A stretch of DNA of 64,000 nucleotides from Streptomyces sp. Tue 6430 (GTDB taxonomy: Bacteria > Actinomycetota > Actinomycetes > Streptomycetales > Streptomycetaceae): the NCBI GenBank assembly GCA_021568835.1, contig JAKGSH010000006.1:48437-112436 (forward strand). Direction: 5' to 3'. The notes under the pieces were generated by a model, which saw only the letters and a program-made list of their open reading frames with translations, had not been told where the DNA came from and searched no databases. Positions 54,212 to 63,424 of this stretch are shown here, in pieces (the stretch's first letter is position 1; every line of letters begins with the position of its first letter). The position numbers were made by a program, and so were the translations under genes.

Positions 54212-55435
54212 TCAGCCGCGCAGCCGGACCGGGATCTCCTGCCAGCCGCCCGCGATGAACGACGGCACCTGCGCCGGCTTCCCGGCGTCCCCGTCCAGCC
54301 GCAGCCGGGGGAACCGGTCGAACAGGGCGGGCAGCGCGGTGAGCGCCTCCATCCGGGCCAGCGGAGCACCGATGCACCGGTGCACGCCGATCCCGAAGGA
54401 CAGGTGGTCGTCCGCCCGGCGCGCCGCGTCGAAGACCTCCGCGTCCGCGCCGTAGTGCGCCGGGTCCACGCCGGCCGCCGCGTACGTCGTCACGATGGCG
54501 TCCCCGGCCGGGATCGTCACGCCGCCCACCTCCAGGTCGCTGACGGCGAACCGCAGCGGCAGCGTGGCGATCGACGGGTGCAGCCGCAGGGTCTCGTCGA
54601 CCACCGCGTCCCAGCCGACGTCCCCGCGTCGCACGGCCGCCAGCTGCCCGGGCGCGCCCAGCAGCGCCACCACGGCGTTCCCGATGAGGTTCACGGTCGT
54701 CTCGAACCCGGCGCCGATCACCAGCAGCAGCGTGTACAGCAGCTCCTCGTCGCTGAGCCGGTCGCCCTCCTCGTCGCGCACCCGGATCAGCTCGGTGGTC
54801 ATGTCGTCGCCGGGGTGCGCGCTCTTGTACGCGATGAGCCCGCCGAGGACCGAGCCGATCCGCTCCTGGACGCGCGCGGCGTGCTCCGGGGTGGGGTCGG
54901 TGGTGTCCATGATCGAGGCGACCAGCCGGACGTGGTCCTCGCGCATGCCGTCGGGCACGCCGAACAGTTCGCAGATGATCCGCATCGGCAGGGGATGGGC
55001 GAACGCGGCCTTCAGGTCGACCGTGTCCCCGCCCCGGTCGAGGCCGTCCAGCAGCTCCGCCGTGACCGCCTCCACCCGCCGCCGCAGCGACTCGGTGCGC
55101 CGGTGCGTGAAGCTCGGCGCGACCAGGCGCCGCAGCCGGGCGTGGTCGGCGCCGTAGGTGGAGAGCATGTTGATCACCCCGACCCAGCCGAGGATCCAGC
55201 CCCAGGAGGGGTGTTCGCCCAGTTCCGGCCACAACCGCCAGTGCCGGCGCGGGTCCTTGCTGACCTGCGGGTCGAGGATCAGCTCCTTGAGGGTGTCGTA
55301 CCCGGTGGGCGCCCAGGCGGGGATGCCGCCGGGCAGTTCGACGGGCACGACCGGGCCGAGCGCGCGCAGCCGGGCGCTCTCCGCGTGCGGGTCGGAGCCG
55401 AACGGGTCGAGGACGATGCGGTCGGTCACGGTCAC
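54212..55435 (-). CDS. Cytochrome P450 (conservon-associated, CYP154-like)
   Basis: 407 residues, intact. I-helix VIGAGFETTVNLIGN (acid-alcohol pair changed to Glu-Thr), K-helix ExxR in DETLRLHPS, and heme loop LSFGIGVHRCIGAPLAR (Cys about 353). Soluble bacterial class, needing ferredoxin and reductase not found here. GTG at 55435 overlaps the stop of the upstream P450 (GTGA). In Streptomyces conservons a CYP157 and a CYP154 gene often follow cvnD; this second P450 fits the CYP154 slot. Substrate unknown. Confidence 0.92.
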   Translation of the reverse strand: MTVTDRIVLDPFGSDPHAESARLRALGPVVPVELPGGIPAWAPTGYDTLKELILDPQVSKDPRRHWRLWPELGEHPSWGWILGWVGVINMLSTYGADHARLRRLVAPSFTHRRTESLRRRVEAVTAELLDGLDRGGDTVDLKAAFAHPLPMRIICELFGVPDGMREDHVRLVASIMDTTDPTPEHAARVQERIGSVLGGLIAYKSAHPGDDMTTELIRVRDEEGDRLSDEELLYTLLLVIGAGFETTVNLIGNAVVALLGAPGQLAAVRRGDVGWDAVVDETLRLHPSIATLPLRFAVSDLEVGGVTIPAGDAIVTTYAAAGVDPAHYGADAEVFDAARRADDHLSFGIGVHRCIGAPLARMEALTALPALFDRFPRLRLDGDAGKPAQVPSFIAGGWQEIPVRLRG

Positions 55436-56668
55436 GAGGGGACTCCCGGATGGTCGGTGGCGCGGGGCTGAAGCGGACGGGCAGCGCGGCCAGGGAACGG
55501 TGGAAGGGCCCCGGACGCCAGGAGAGCCGCTCGCGGGGCAGCAGCGGGTCGAGGTCGGGCAGCCACTGGGTGAGCCGCTCGATCGCCTCGGTGACGATCA
55601 GCAGCGTGTGCTGTTTCACCGGACAGGCGTGCGGTCCGGCGCCCCACGACAGGTGCGAGGCGTCGTGGGGGTGGCGGTCCGCGCCCGCCTCCCGCTCGGC
55701 GAACAGGCCGAGTGCCCCGTACGACACCACCACCGGCACGGCGTCGCGCAGCCACACCCCGTGGAAGGAGACGGGCCGGCGCGCGTAGTAGATGCCGTAG
55801 TTGGCCAGGGGCGTCTCGTGGTGCAGCACCTCGACCACCGCGTCCATGACGGGACGGGCGCCGCTGGTGAGGGTGGAGTAGTAGAGCGGGTTGCCCAGGA
55901 TCCGCGACAGGGTGTTGGACAGCAGGTTCGCGGTCGGCTCGTAGCCGGCGCCGAGGGTGAGGAACACCTGCCAGGTGACCTCCTCGCCGGTGAGCCCGGC
56001 AGGATGGCCGAGGAGCCGGCTGGGCAGGTCGTCGCCGGGCCGCCCGGTCTTGGCGGCGATCAGTTCCAGGACGTACCGGGCGTACTCCGCCTCGCCCTCG
56101 GCGGCCTGCGCACCGCCCTCCATCATCTTGCCCAGACCCGCCTCGAGCCGGTCGCCCGCACTGTCCGGCAGCCCGAACAGGTCGTTGAACACCAGCGCCA
56201 TCAGCGGCCTCGAGAAGTCCGCGACGAGATCGGCCTCGCCGTGCGGACCGATCCGGTCCACCAGCAGGCGCACCGCACGGTGCACCCGCGCCCGCAGGTC
56301 GTGCGGCTCCACCAGGTCGAACACGTCGATGAGGGTGGTCCGGTAGCGGACGTGCGCGGCGCCGTCGGCGAACAGGGCGTTGGGCCGCCACCGCATCATG
56401 CCGAGCACCGGGGAGTCCGCCGGGACGGTCCCCTCCCAGGCGCGGGGATCGTGCGAGAACGTCTCCTCGTCGTGCAGCACGTCCAGCGCGGCCCGCCGGT
56501 CCGTGACCAGGTACGCCGGCACGCCGGGCGCCAACTCGGCCCAGCCGATGGGACCCTGGGCCCTCAGGGCGGCGTAGTGGCGCTGCGGGTCCGACGCGAA
56601 ACCGTCCTCCCACAGCCGCACGGGAGCCGAACGCGAGAAGTCGTGCCGGTCCGGGGATAGGTGGTCAC
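55432..56668 (-). CDS. Cytochrome P450 with degenerate ExxR (CYP157-like), frameshifted
   Basis: 412 residues after two added bases (near 56650 and 55465). Heme loop LSWGAGPHACPVKQ holds the Cys ligand. I-helix LTLGAGYEPTANLLSN. At the K-helix site the sequence is VVEVLHHETPL, so the near-universal ExxR reads EVLH, without the Arg. CYP157 members of Streptomyces are known to lack ExxR and to lie in conservons beside CYP154, so this is expected for the family rather than damage. GTG at 56668 overlaps the cvnD stop (GTGA), and its own TGA overlaps the next P450 start. Confidence 0.9.
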
Positions 56669-57341
56669 CGGGCCTCCGCCGGGTCGCGGGTGATCAGGTG
56701 GTCGACCAGCGCGAGCAGTGCGTCGACGGAGGAGTTCGCGTCCCGCGCGTCGCAGGTCACCAAGGGGTGGACGGCTCCAGGTCCAGGGCGCGCCGCAGCC
56801 GCTCCTCGCCGTGGTGCCGGGGCGCGTCCGGGAAGGCGTTGAAGGCGACGGCGTACGGCAGTCCGCTCTCCTCCACCAGGCCCAGCACGTCGAACGACGC
56901 GTCGAGCCGACGGCCGTCGACGAGGACGAGCGCGCCGAGCGCCCCGTGGGCGATGTCGTCCCACAACGACCGGAACCGCTCCTGTCCCGGCGTGCCGAAC
57001 AGGTAGAGGACCACCCCGCCGGGCAGGCTGATCCGGCCGAAGTCGATGGCGACGGTCGTGGTGACCTTGTCCCGTACCCCCGCCAGGTCGTCCACCTGCG
57101 CGGAGGCCTCGCTGAGGGGTTCCTCGGTGTGCAGCGGGCGGATCTCGGACACCGAGTCGATCAGGGTCGTCTTGCCCACCCCGAACGGTCCGGCGACCAG
57201 GATCTTCACCAGGTCACGGGCGGCGTCGGGCTGGTGGACCGCGCCGGGGGAGCCGACGCCGGGACCCGCGTCCTCGGCGGGGTTCGCCGGACGGGCGCCG
57301 GCCGGACGGGCGCTAGGCGTGTTTGAGGGCGCGGAGGCCAT
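56665..57341 (-). CDS. cvnD: Conservon GTP-binding protein CvnD, frameshifted
   Basis: 225 residues after one added base near 56763. Small GTPase-like: P-loop VAGPFGVGKTTLID, G2 Thr within DKVTTTVAIDFG, G3 YLFGTPGQERFR, and AFNAFPDA in place of NKxD, as in the CvnD/MglA-like group. It acts with CvnA-C in a membrane-associated switch complex likened to G-protein signalling. The ATG at 57341 overlaps the end of cvnC by 29 bases; overlap is normal here, but a later start cannot be excluded. Confidence 0.92.
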
Positions 57342-57675
57342 CGGCCACTCTCTTCAGCAGGTCGGGGTCGAAGCGGTCGGCGGGCGGGATCGGCGCGCGG
57401 GTGTGGATCAGGTCCCGGTCGGCGAGCCCGGCCGCCAGCACCCGCACCGCGGAGACCGGCAGCCGGAGCAGCGCCGCCGCCTCCACCACCGCCAGCGAGC
57501 CCTCCTCCAGCGCGTCCAGCAGGGCGAGTTGGGCGGCGGGCAGTCCGGGCGGCGGGTTCTCGCCGGTGCGGGCGAGCACCGAGAGCCGCTCCAGGTGCGG
57601 GCGGCCGGTACCGGCCACCCCGCCGGTCGACAGGTATGCGGGAACCAGGGGACGGCCGGCCGGGCGAGCGGTCAC
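57313..57675 (-). CDS. cvnC: Conservon DUF742 protein CvnC
   Basis: 120 residues, intact. RPLVPAYLSTGG at the N-terminus, then a winged-helix-like body (LLDALEEGSLAVVEAAALLRLPVSAVRVLAAGLADRDL) and the DUF742 ending DLLKRVADGLRALKHA. GTG at 57675 overlaps the cvnB stop (GTGA). Part of the cvnABCD switch. Confidence 0.92.
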   Translation of the reverse strand: MTARPAGRPLVPAYLSTGGVAGTGRPHLERLSVLARTGENPPPGLPAAQLALLDALEEGSLAVVEAAALLRLPVSAVRVLAAGLADRDLIHTRAPIPPADRFDPDLLKRVADGLRALKHA

Positions 57676-58092
57676 GCCGGGTGTGGTCGTCGGCTCCCCG
57701 GGGCGCGGCCGACATGGCCTTCTCGCCCAGTCGCGCCACCTGCGAGTGCACCCGGTGCGCCAGCAGGTCCAGACGCACCTCGCCGTCGCCGTACGCGGCG
57801 ACGCAGGTCCCGTGGTCCGTCGGCACGATCAGCACGTAGCCGTGGTCGGACTCGATGACGACCTGGCGCACCTCGGCCTTCTCCCGGTCGGCGAACGCCG
57901 CCGCCGCGGTCCGGCACGCCCCTGCACGGTGCTGGTGATCGCGGCCACCCGCTCCGCCGACGGCTGCGACAGCGCGTCGGTGTATCCCGTCACGAGCCCG
58001 TCGCGGGTCAGCATGACGGCGGCCACCACGTGCGGCACCTGCAGGATCGGCTCCAGCACCCATGCCGTGTCGCCCGTGTTGCGGCTGGTCAT
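57672..58092 (-). CDS. cvnB: Conservon roadblock/LC7 protein CvnB, frameshifted
   Basis: 140 residues after two added bases (near 57915 and 57703). Roadblock fold: WVLEPILQVPHVVAAVMLTRDG, LSQPSAERVAAITSTVQG, AEVRQVVIESDHGYVLIVP and LLAHRVHSQVARLGEKAM. Likely modulates the GTPase CvnD. ATG at 58092 overlaps the cvnA stop (ATGA); its TGA overlaps the cvnC GTG. Confidence 0.92.
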
Positions 58093-59501
58093 GCCGCACC
58101 CCCTTCGTGGTCGGTGTGGTCGGTGTGGTCGGTGTGGTCGGTGTCGCGGGCCGTCGGCCGGGTGGCGTCCGCGGCCCCGGCGCCGGCGCGGGCCGCCGCG
58201 GTGCCCGTCTGGAGCGCGCCGAGTGCCGCCGCGGCCTCCTCCGGCCGCCGGACCGGCCGCGTCGGCCCGGGCGCCGTCGGCGGTCCGGCCTCGGCGACCG
58301 CGGCGGGCGGGGACGGCGGCGCCGCTGCGGCAGCCCGTCCTCGTCCGTGGGCGCGCGGTGCCCGGGGGTGTCCGGTACGGCGTCCTCCGTACCGTAGGCG
58401 TGCGCCGGGGCCGGGGCCGGGGCGGCGGGGCGGACCTGCGGGTGGTGCGCGGCGCACTCGGGCCGGGGGCCGGTCGGCCGGGTCGAGGCGGCTCAGCAGG
58501 TGGCTGTCGACCCGCAGGACCGCGCGCACCCCGCCGTAGGGGAGGCCGACGAGACGTCGACGGTCAGGTCGAACTGGCGGGTGAGCCGGCCGATCGCGGC
58601 CAGTCCCATGCGCGGCGGGTCGCCAGGTCGGTCAGGAGGATGGGGGTGTCGCCGGCCACCAGCCGCTGGCGCGGTCGCGTTCGTCGCGGGTCATGCCGAG
58701 GCCCGCGTCGTCGACGGTGACGCACACGCCGTGGTGGACGTGCTCCAGGCTCACCACCACCTCGGTGTCGGGCGCGGAGTGCCGCAGCGCGTTGTCGAGG
58801 AGTTCGGCGACGATGATGGCGACCGGTTCCACGGCGTGCGAGACCAGGGCCGTGCCGGGCTCCAGATGGTTGTGGACCTCGACCCGCTGGTAGCCCGCGA
58901 GCCGCGCCTGGCCGCCGGTGACCGCGTCCACCAGGTGCGACTCCTCGCGGCGAGCCCCACCCAGGCCCCGCACACCACCGCGGCGACCTGGGCGCGCCGC
59001 AGCGACTGCTCGTTCTCGTGGTCGAGCCGGAACAGGGTCTGCGCCAACTCCGGCTCGTCGTAGCGTTGCTGAAGTTGCCGCAGGGCGTCCTGGAGCCGGT
59101 ACAGGGCCGCCTGGATCTCCCGGGTGGCGCCGCGCATCCCGGCCTGAGCGGCCGCGTCGACCCGGGTGCGCTGGGAGGCCACCTCGGACCGGAGCGCCAG
59201 GAGCACGTTCTCCAGGGCGATGCCGAGCGGGGTGCCGGCCGTCAGCGGCTGGAGCGGGCCGGGCACCGCCAGGTGCGGATGCGCCACCTGCTGGGCGGCG
59301 GCGGGCACCCGGCGGGCCGCGAGATGCTCGACCTCGGCGGTGAACGCCCTTGACGATCCTTCGAGTTGCGTGCGCAGGGCGGCTGTCTCCGCCCGTTGCC
59401 GGCCTGTTGCCGGCGCAACCGCAGCAGCCCGCCGCCGAGGCGAGCGCGGACAGTGTGCCGGCGGCGAGACCACCGGCCACCAGGTCCGGTAATTCGATCA
59501 T
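58089..59501 (-). CDS. cvnA: Conservon sensor histidine-kinase-like ATPase CvnA, frameshifted six times
   Basis: About 472 residues after six added bases (near 59432, 59405, 58955, 58672, 58628 and 58552). One N-terminal membrane helix (LVAGGLAAGTLSALASAAGLL), a long coiled coil (about 40-190), and a HATPase domain with N-box VAELLDNALRHSAPDTEV, G1 VDDAGLGMTRDE and a MGLAAIGRL lid. The C-terminus is a Pro/Ala/Arg-rich tail ending with a DTDHTDHTDHTDHEGG repeat (from a 9-bp tandem at about 58103-58140). Start ATG at 59501. Exact C-terminal frame in the low-complexity tail is uncertain. First gene of the conservon. Confidence 0.9.
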
Positions 59502-59746
59502 CGATTCGGTTCCAGGGGGGGGGTCGGCGTTCCGGGGAAGGGCGGGGCAGGGGTGGACCCGGCAGACGCGGACCGGGCACCCGGAGCACAGTACACACCG
59601 TCATCGTTCGATCTCGCACGGTTGGGCGAGTCTCCGTGCGGAAAGTGCCCGCTGTCTGTTCGCTTCTGCGTCGACTGCCGCAATTGTCTTTCCCAGCAGA
59701 CGAGTTGACCCCCACCCGAAGTGGCAGGATGTTGCCCCGTGCCCGG

Positions 59747-60328
59747 TCAGCCGTTCGGCAGGATCACCGCGCGACCGTCGATCCGTCCGGTGTGCAGTCG
59801 CTCGTACGCCGGCGGCGCCTCGTCGAGGGAGAACGTCTCGGTGTGCACCGACACCGCTCCCGCCCGGGCCAGTGCGAGCACCTCCACCAGCTCGCTGCGG
59901 CTGCCCCAGTACGGCGCGTGCACCGACACCTCGAAGGGCAGGCTGCCGAAACCGACCGGCAGCGCGCCACCGCCGATGCCGACGATCGCCACCTCGCCCT
60001 CCACGGCCGCGACGGCTCCCGCGGTACGCACCGTGGGCTCCGCGCCGACGAAGTCGAAGACCGCCTCGGCGCCCAGGCCGCCGGTGAGCGCCCGCACCGC
60101 GTCGGCGGCCCCGGCGTCCGACAGCATCGCCTCGTGCGCGCCCACTTCGCGCGCCAGACGCAGCTTGTCCTCGCTCACGTCCAGCGCGACCACCCGTGCG
60201 GGCGTCAGCGCGCGCGGCAACTGGACGGCGACGTGCCCGAGTCCGCCCGCGCCGATGACCACCGCGGTCGACCCCGGCACCAGCCGGGGGTCCGGCCCGA
60301 CGGGAGCCCGCCCCCGGGCCCGTGACGC
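59747..60328 (-). pseudogene. Truncated zinc-type alcohol dehydrogenase (C-terminal Rossmann half only)
   Basis: The frame codes for [62 protein letters not shown] and ends YERLHTGRIDGRAVILPNG, the NAD(P)-binding half of a medium-chain ADH (about 178 residues from a GTG at 60280). The GroES-like catalytic half with the zinc ligands is missing: upstream in this frame a stop lies at 60329-60331, and the DNA beyond belongs to a different gene. A full family member is about 345 residues. Probably a deletion remnant without activity. Confidence 0.82.
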
Positions 60329-60818
60329 CTACGCGCCGCGCGGCGGAGTGAGGACCGCCATGGTGCCGTTGGCCTGCCGCAGCGCGAGTTCCAGGGTGCC
60401 GGGGAGTGGAGCGCACCCGTTCCGTCCGGGGGACCAGCCACTCCAGGAACCGGGCCGGACGGTACGGCGGGGGCACCGCGACCCAGGAGCCCCGGCCCGC
60501 CTGCCGCAGTCCCTCGCCGACCCAGCGGCTCGCCGGATCCGGCGGCAGGAAGAAGCCGACCCGGTGGGCCGCGGTGTCCACGAGGGTCGGTCCCGGTACG
60601 GGCATCGCCGGCTGCCACAGCAGGTCCAGGGTGAGCAGGCCCAGGCGGTCGGGCACGCTCAGCACGTCCCAGTAGCGGCCCGCCTCCAGGAGAGTGACGC
60701 CGTGACCCTGGTCCCACTCCCGTTTGCAGTTCCGCGGGTCCGTCGAGGCGGCGGCCAGCCACTCCACGCCGCGCGCCCACATCACATAGCTCATCGTCCG
60801 GCTCCGTACATAGCTCAT
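60329..60818 (-). CDS. Primase/polymerase-like small Streptomyces protein, frameshifted
   Basis: About 155-163 residues. WARGVEWLAAASTDPRNCKREWDQGHGVTLL, YWDVLSVPDRLGLLTLDLL, PGPTLVDTAAHRVGFFLPP and ASRWVGEGLRQAGRGSWVAVPPP resemble a widespread Streptomyces family annotated as bifunctional primase/polymerase-like, whose function is unknown. The end LRQANGTMAVLTPPRGA needs a frame change near 60405 (two bases). The start is duplicated: ATGs at 60818 and 60794 lie in identical 24-bp repeats, each with its own GGAG seven bases upstream and both in frame. Confidence 0.7.
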
Positions 60819-60831
60819 CGTCCGGCTCCGT
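60784..60831 (-). repeat. 24-bp tandem duplication of a translation start region
   Basis: The unit beginning acatagctcatcgtccggct occurs at 60784-60807 and 60808-60831 without a mismatch. On the minus strand each copy carries GGAG, a 7-base gap and ATG AGC TAT GT, so both the ribosome-binding site and the start codon are doubled in frame. Confidence 0.95.
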
Positions 60832-61165
60832 CTGAGTCCGCCCGGAACCGGCGCGCGCGAGGACGCCACCGGCGCCGGGACCCGGCCGTCGGCCGCGCGC
60901 CGACTCGGCATATGCATGCTGGTGGATGTTCCTCCGTGGCGGAAGGGGTGGCGGGCGGTGGCGTTTGGATCTGGTCCGTTCGAGGCTCGCGCGGCTGTTC
61001 GGCTGTTCGGCCGGACGGCCGGCGCTGCGGCGCGGCCGGGCCGGTGTCCGGCGCGGCGCCCGGACCGAGTGCCCGGACCGAGTGCCCGATCCGGTGTGTG
61101 CGGCCGGGCCACGGGTGCCCGGCAGCGGCAACGACCACGTCGACAGCACGAGGGAGGAGGCCCCC
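60819..61165. other. Divergent region upstream of the primase-like gene and a small protein gene
   Basis: About 347 bases without a gene. Contains the outer part of the 24-bp duplication, a short tandem cccggaccgagtg at about 61069-61094, and ggctgttcggctgttcgg near 60995. No convincing promoter was found by eye. Confidence 0.5.
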
Positions 61166-61402
61166 ATGGTCACTGGCACCGAGACCGGTGACGTGACCGG
61201 CACGCGGGACAAGGACTACAACCTCATCCGGTACGTCGAGGCGTGCCTGAACAACGCGCTGCGGCTGGAGACCCACATCCAGGACGCCGCACGCGAGAAG
61301 GACACCGAGGTCGCCGAGCTGTTCCGCAAGGCCCGGGCGGACAGCCGCAAGGGTGCGGAGATGGGCAAGGACCTTCCGCGCGCCCGCCTGAGCGGCGGTT
61401 GA
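61166..61402 (+). CDS. Small helical protein of unknown function
   Basis: 78 residues from ATG at 61166, directly after GAGGGAGGAGG. Sequence: NLIRYVEACLNNALRLETHI, then DAAREKDTEVAELFRKARAD, then SRKGAEMGKDLPRARL; two amphipathic helices with high charge. I recognise it as a type seen in Streptomyces but know no function. No membrane segment or signal. Confidence 0.72.
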   Translation: MVTGTETGDVTGTRDKDYNLIRYVEACLNNALRLETHIQDAAREKDTEVAELFRKARADSRKGAEMGKDLPRARLSGG

Positions 61403-61430
61403 ACCGCGCGGCCCACGGGCCCGGACGCCG

Positions 61431-61870
61431 TCAGGGCAGCCGCGAGCCGCCCTGCGGAACGGACAGCGGCCGCGCCGACGGGACCGTCGGCACCGATGAC
61501 GCCGACGGCGCTGACGGGTCCGACGGCACCGATGACGCCGACGGGTCCGCCTGGCGCAGCTCGGCGAGCAACTCGTTCCGTCCGGCCAGCAGTTCGGTCA
61601 GGATCCGGCGGGCCGCGCGAAGCAGTTCGGCGACGTCACCGCCGGCCAGCGCGTAGCTGACCGTCGAGCCCTCCCGGATCGACACGACGATCCCGGACCG
61701 TCGCAGCACGGCCAACTGCTGGGAGAGGCTGGACGGTTCGATCTCGATCTCGCTGAGCAGGTCCCGCACGGCGACGGGCCCGCCCTGAAGCAGTTCGAGG
61801 ACCCTGATCCGCACCGGGTGCCCCAGCATGCGGAAGAACTCGGCCTTGGCCTGGTAGAGGGGACCTGCAT
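61431..61870 (-). CDS. ArsR-type winged-helix regulator, frameshifted at the start
   Basis: 146 residues after one added base near 61857. Begins QVPLYQAKAEFFRMLGHPVR, then IRVLELLQGGPVAVRDLLSE and the recognition region PSSLSQQLAVLRRSGIVVSIREGSTVSYAL, typical of the ArsR family. There are no Cys/His metal-site motifs at the usual alpha-3 or alpha-5 positions, so metal sensing is doubtful. The C-terminal 35 residues are a Ser/Pro/Ala tail (SAPSASSVPTVPS) built from short DNA repeats. ATG at 61870. Convergent with the small protein gene. Confidence 0.85.
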
Positions 61871-62028
61871 GGTCAATCGCTCGCTCCCTGCCGCTCTCTG
61901 GGTCCTGCGTCCGTCACGATCCTGGCGACTGCGGGCTCCGCACGCCCCGGTGATGCACTGATGTGGATGTGTCGAGATGAAGAAATTTTCAATTCGTGGG
62001 CGTGCGAAGCCGTAGGTCGTCCGGTGGG

Positions 62029-62403
62029 CTACACCTCGAGGTCCGTCTCGATCCGCTTCAGCTGGTGACGCGCCATCGCGAGGTTGGAGCGATCGCGGTC
62101 CAGGACGAGGTAGATGAACAGTCCGCTGCCCTGCCGCCCCTTCAGCAGCCGGATGAGGTGGTACTGGCTCCCGAGGGTGATCAGGATGTCCTCGATCTCG
62201 CCCTTCAGCCCGAGGTGCTCCATCGTGCGGACCTTGGCCCGGATCACATCGGTGTTGCCCGCGGCGGCGACGGCCAGGTCGAGGTCCTTGCCGCCGCCCA
62301 TGGTGCCCAGGGCCATGCCGCTGGTGTAGTCCACCACGGCCGCGCCCAGCGCCCCCTCGATCGAGGTCATCGTCTCCTTGAGGGAGATTTCCACATTCGC
62401 CAT
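62029..62403 (-). CDS. Roadblock/LC7 domain protein, stand-alone
   Basis: 124 residues, intact. ATG at 62403 after GGAGGA. MTSIEGALGAAVVDYTSGMALG, then DLAVAAAGNTDVIRAKVRTM, IEDILITLGSQYHLIRLL and LFIYLVLDRDRSNLAMARHQL: a roadblock fold of the kind that binds small GTPases, but without cvnA, C or D next to it. It lies 2.5 kb beyond the conservon. Role unknown. Confidence 0.85.
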   Translation of the reverse strand: MANVEISLKETMTSIEGALGAAVVDYTSGMALGTMGGGKDLDLAVAAAGNTDVIRAKVRTMEHLGLKGEIEDILITLGSQYHLIRLLKGRQGSGLFIYLVLDRDRSNLAMARHQLKRIETDLEV

Positions 62404-62793
62404 GGCGGTCCTCCTGCCGGTTGCACGGGACCGGGCTCCTCCGGCCCCGCTCGTGTTCCGACCGTACGGAGGGGGTCGCCCGGAAGGGTGACGCCTTTTG
62501 GGACTGGCGCAGAGAGAACCGGAACGTGTGGAAGCGTGCCGCATTTTGATCGCGCAAGGGGCGGAACCTGACCGTTTCACGAGTCCAGGGCGTCCAGGGC
62601 GTCCAGGGCGCCTGAGGTGCCTGAGGTGCCGAGTCGGTCCAGAGGCACGGGAGTCGGGGCAGGTGCGCGATGGCCGCCCCGGGGACGCGTGGTCCCGTTC
62701 CGGTCCCGTCGGCGCCGCGGTCGCCGTACCGGCGGGACGACCGGCGGGGACGCCGCTTGCGGCGGGCCGTCCGAGCGGGCAGGGTTCGATTCC
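62404..62793. other. Divergent region with 9-bp tandem repeats
   Basis: 390 bases without a recognisable gene. gtccagggc occurs three times (62583-62609), followed by gcctgaggt twice (62610-62627), all head to tail. A relatively AT-rich patch at 62540-62580 may hold promoters. Confidence 0.6.
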
Positions 62794-63251
62794 GTGGCCA
62801 CTTTGCTGATCGTCCATCACACGCCCTCGCCGAACTGCCAGGCGATGCTCGAAGCGGTCGTCCGGGGGGCGACGACGCCGGAGATCGAGGGGGTCCACGT
62901 CGTCCGCCGGGCCGCCCTCGCCGCCACCGCCTCCGACGTCCTGGCCGCCGACGGCTACCTGCTGGGCACGCCGGCCAACCTCGGCTACATGTCCGGCGCC
63001 CTCAAGCACTTCTTCGACCAGGTGTACTACCCGTGCCTGGACGCCACCCGGGGCCGCCCCTTCGGCTACTACGTGCACGGCGGCAACGACGTCACCGGCG
63101 CCGTGCGCGGCATCGAGGCCGTCACGACCGGCCTCGGCTGGCGGCGTACCGCCGAACCCGTGACCGTCACCGGGAGCCGGGCAAGGCGGACGTGGAGGCC
63201 TGCTGGGAGCTCGGCGCGACGACGGCCGCGGGCCTCGCCGCACCCGGGTGA
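62794..63251 (+). CDS. Flavodoxin-fold NAD(P)H-dependent oxidoreductase, frameshifted
   Basis: 152 residues after one added base near 63176. Flavodoxin-like: LLIVHHTPSPNCQAMLEAVV (phosphate-binding loop), DGYLLGTPANLGYMSGALKHFFDQVYYP and GRPFGYYVHGGNDVTGAVRGIE. These resemble WrbA/flavodoxin-type FMN reductases. The electron partner is unknown. GTG at 62794; ribosome-binding site weak (GGCAGGG). Single gene between unrelated neighbours. Confidence 0.82.
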
Positions 63252-63318
63252 AGGCCACCGCGCCGGTCGGCTCCCCGGCCGGGAGAGGGACACTCCGGGC
63301 GGCCCACCGGCGGCCGGG

Positions 63319-63360
63319 AGGACCGGAGACCCCGGCCGGAAGGACCGGAGACCCGGCCGG
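63319..63360 (+). repeat. Imperfect tandem repeat, 20-21 bp, two copies
   Basis: aggaccggagacc followed by ccggccgg occurs at 63319-63339 and, one base shorter, at 63341-63360, with a partial third copy (gagaccccggcc) just after. Located between the flavodoxin-fold gene and the convergent secreted-protein gene. Confidence 0.75.
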
Positions 63361-63424
63361 GTCGAGGACAGAGACCCCGGCCGTCTCGGCCCTCTGAGGG
63401 CGGCCGTCCCGTGCGGTACCCCGC

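Noticed and set aside
52260..56621. Minus-strand frame of 1453 codons that begins as the CYP157-like P450
   Set aside because: After the P450 C-terminus it continues out of frame across the next P450 and the PucR gene with low-complexity sequence. A one-base correction near 55465 ends the P450 at 55432, overlapping the next start.
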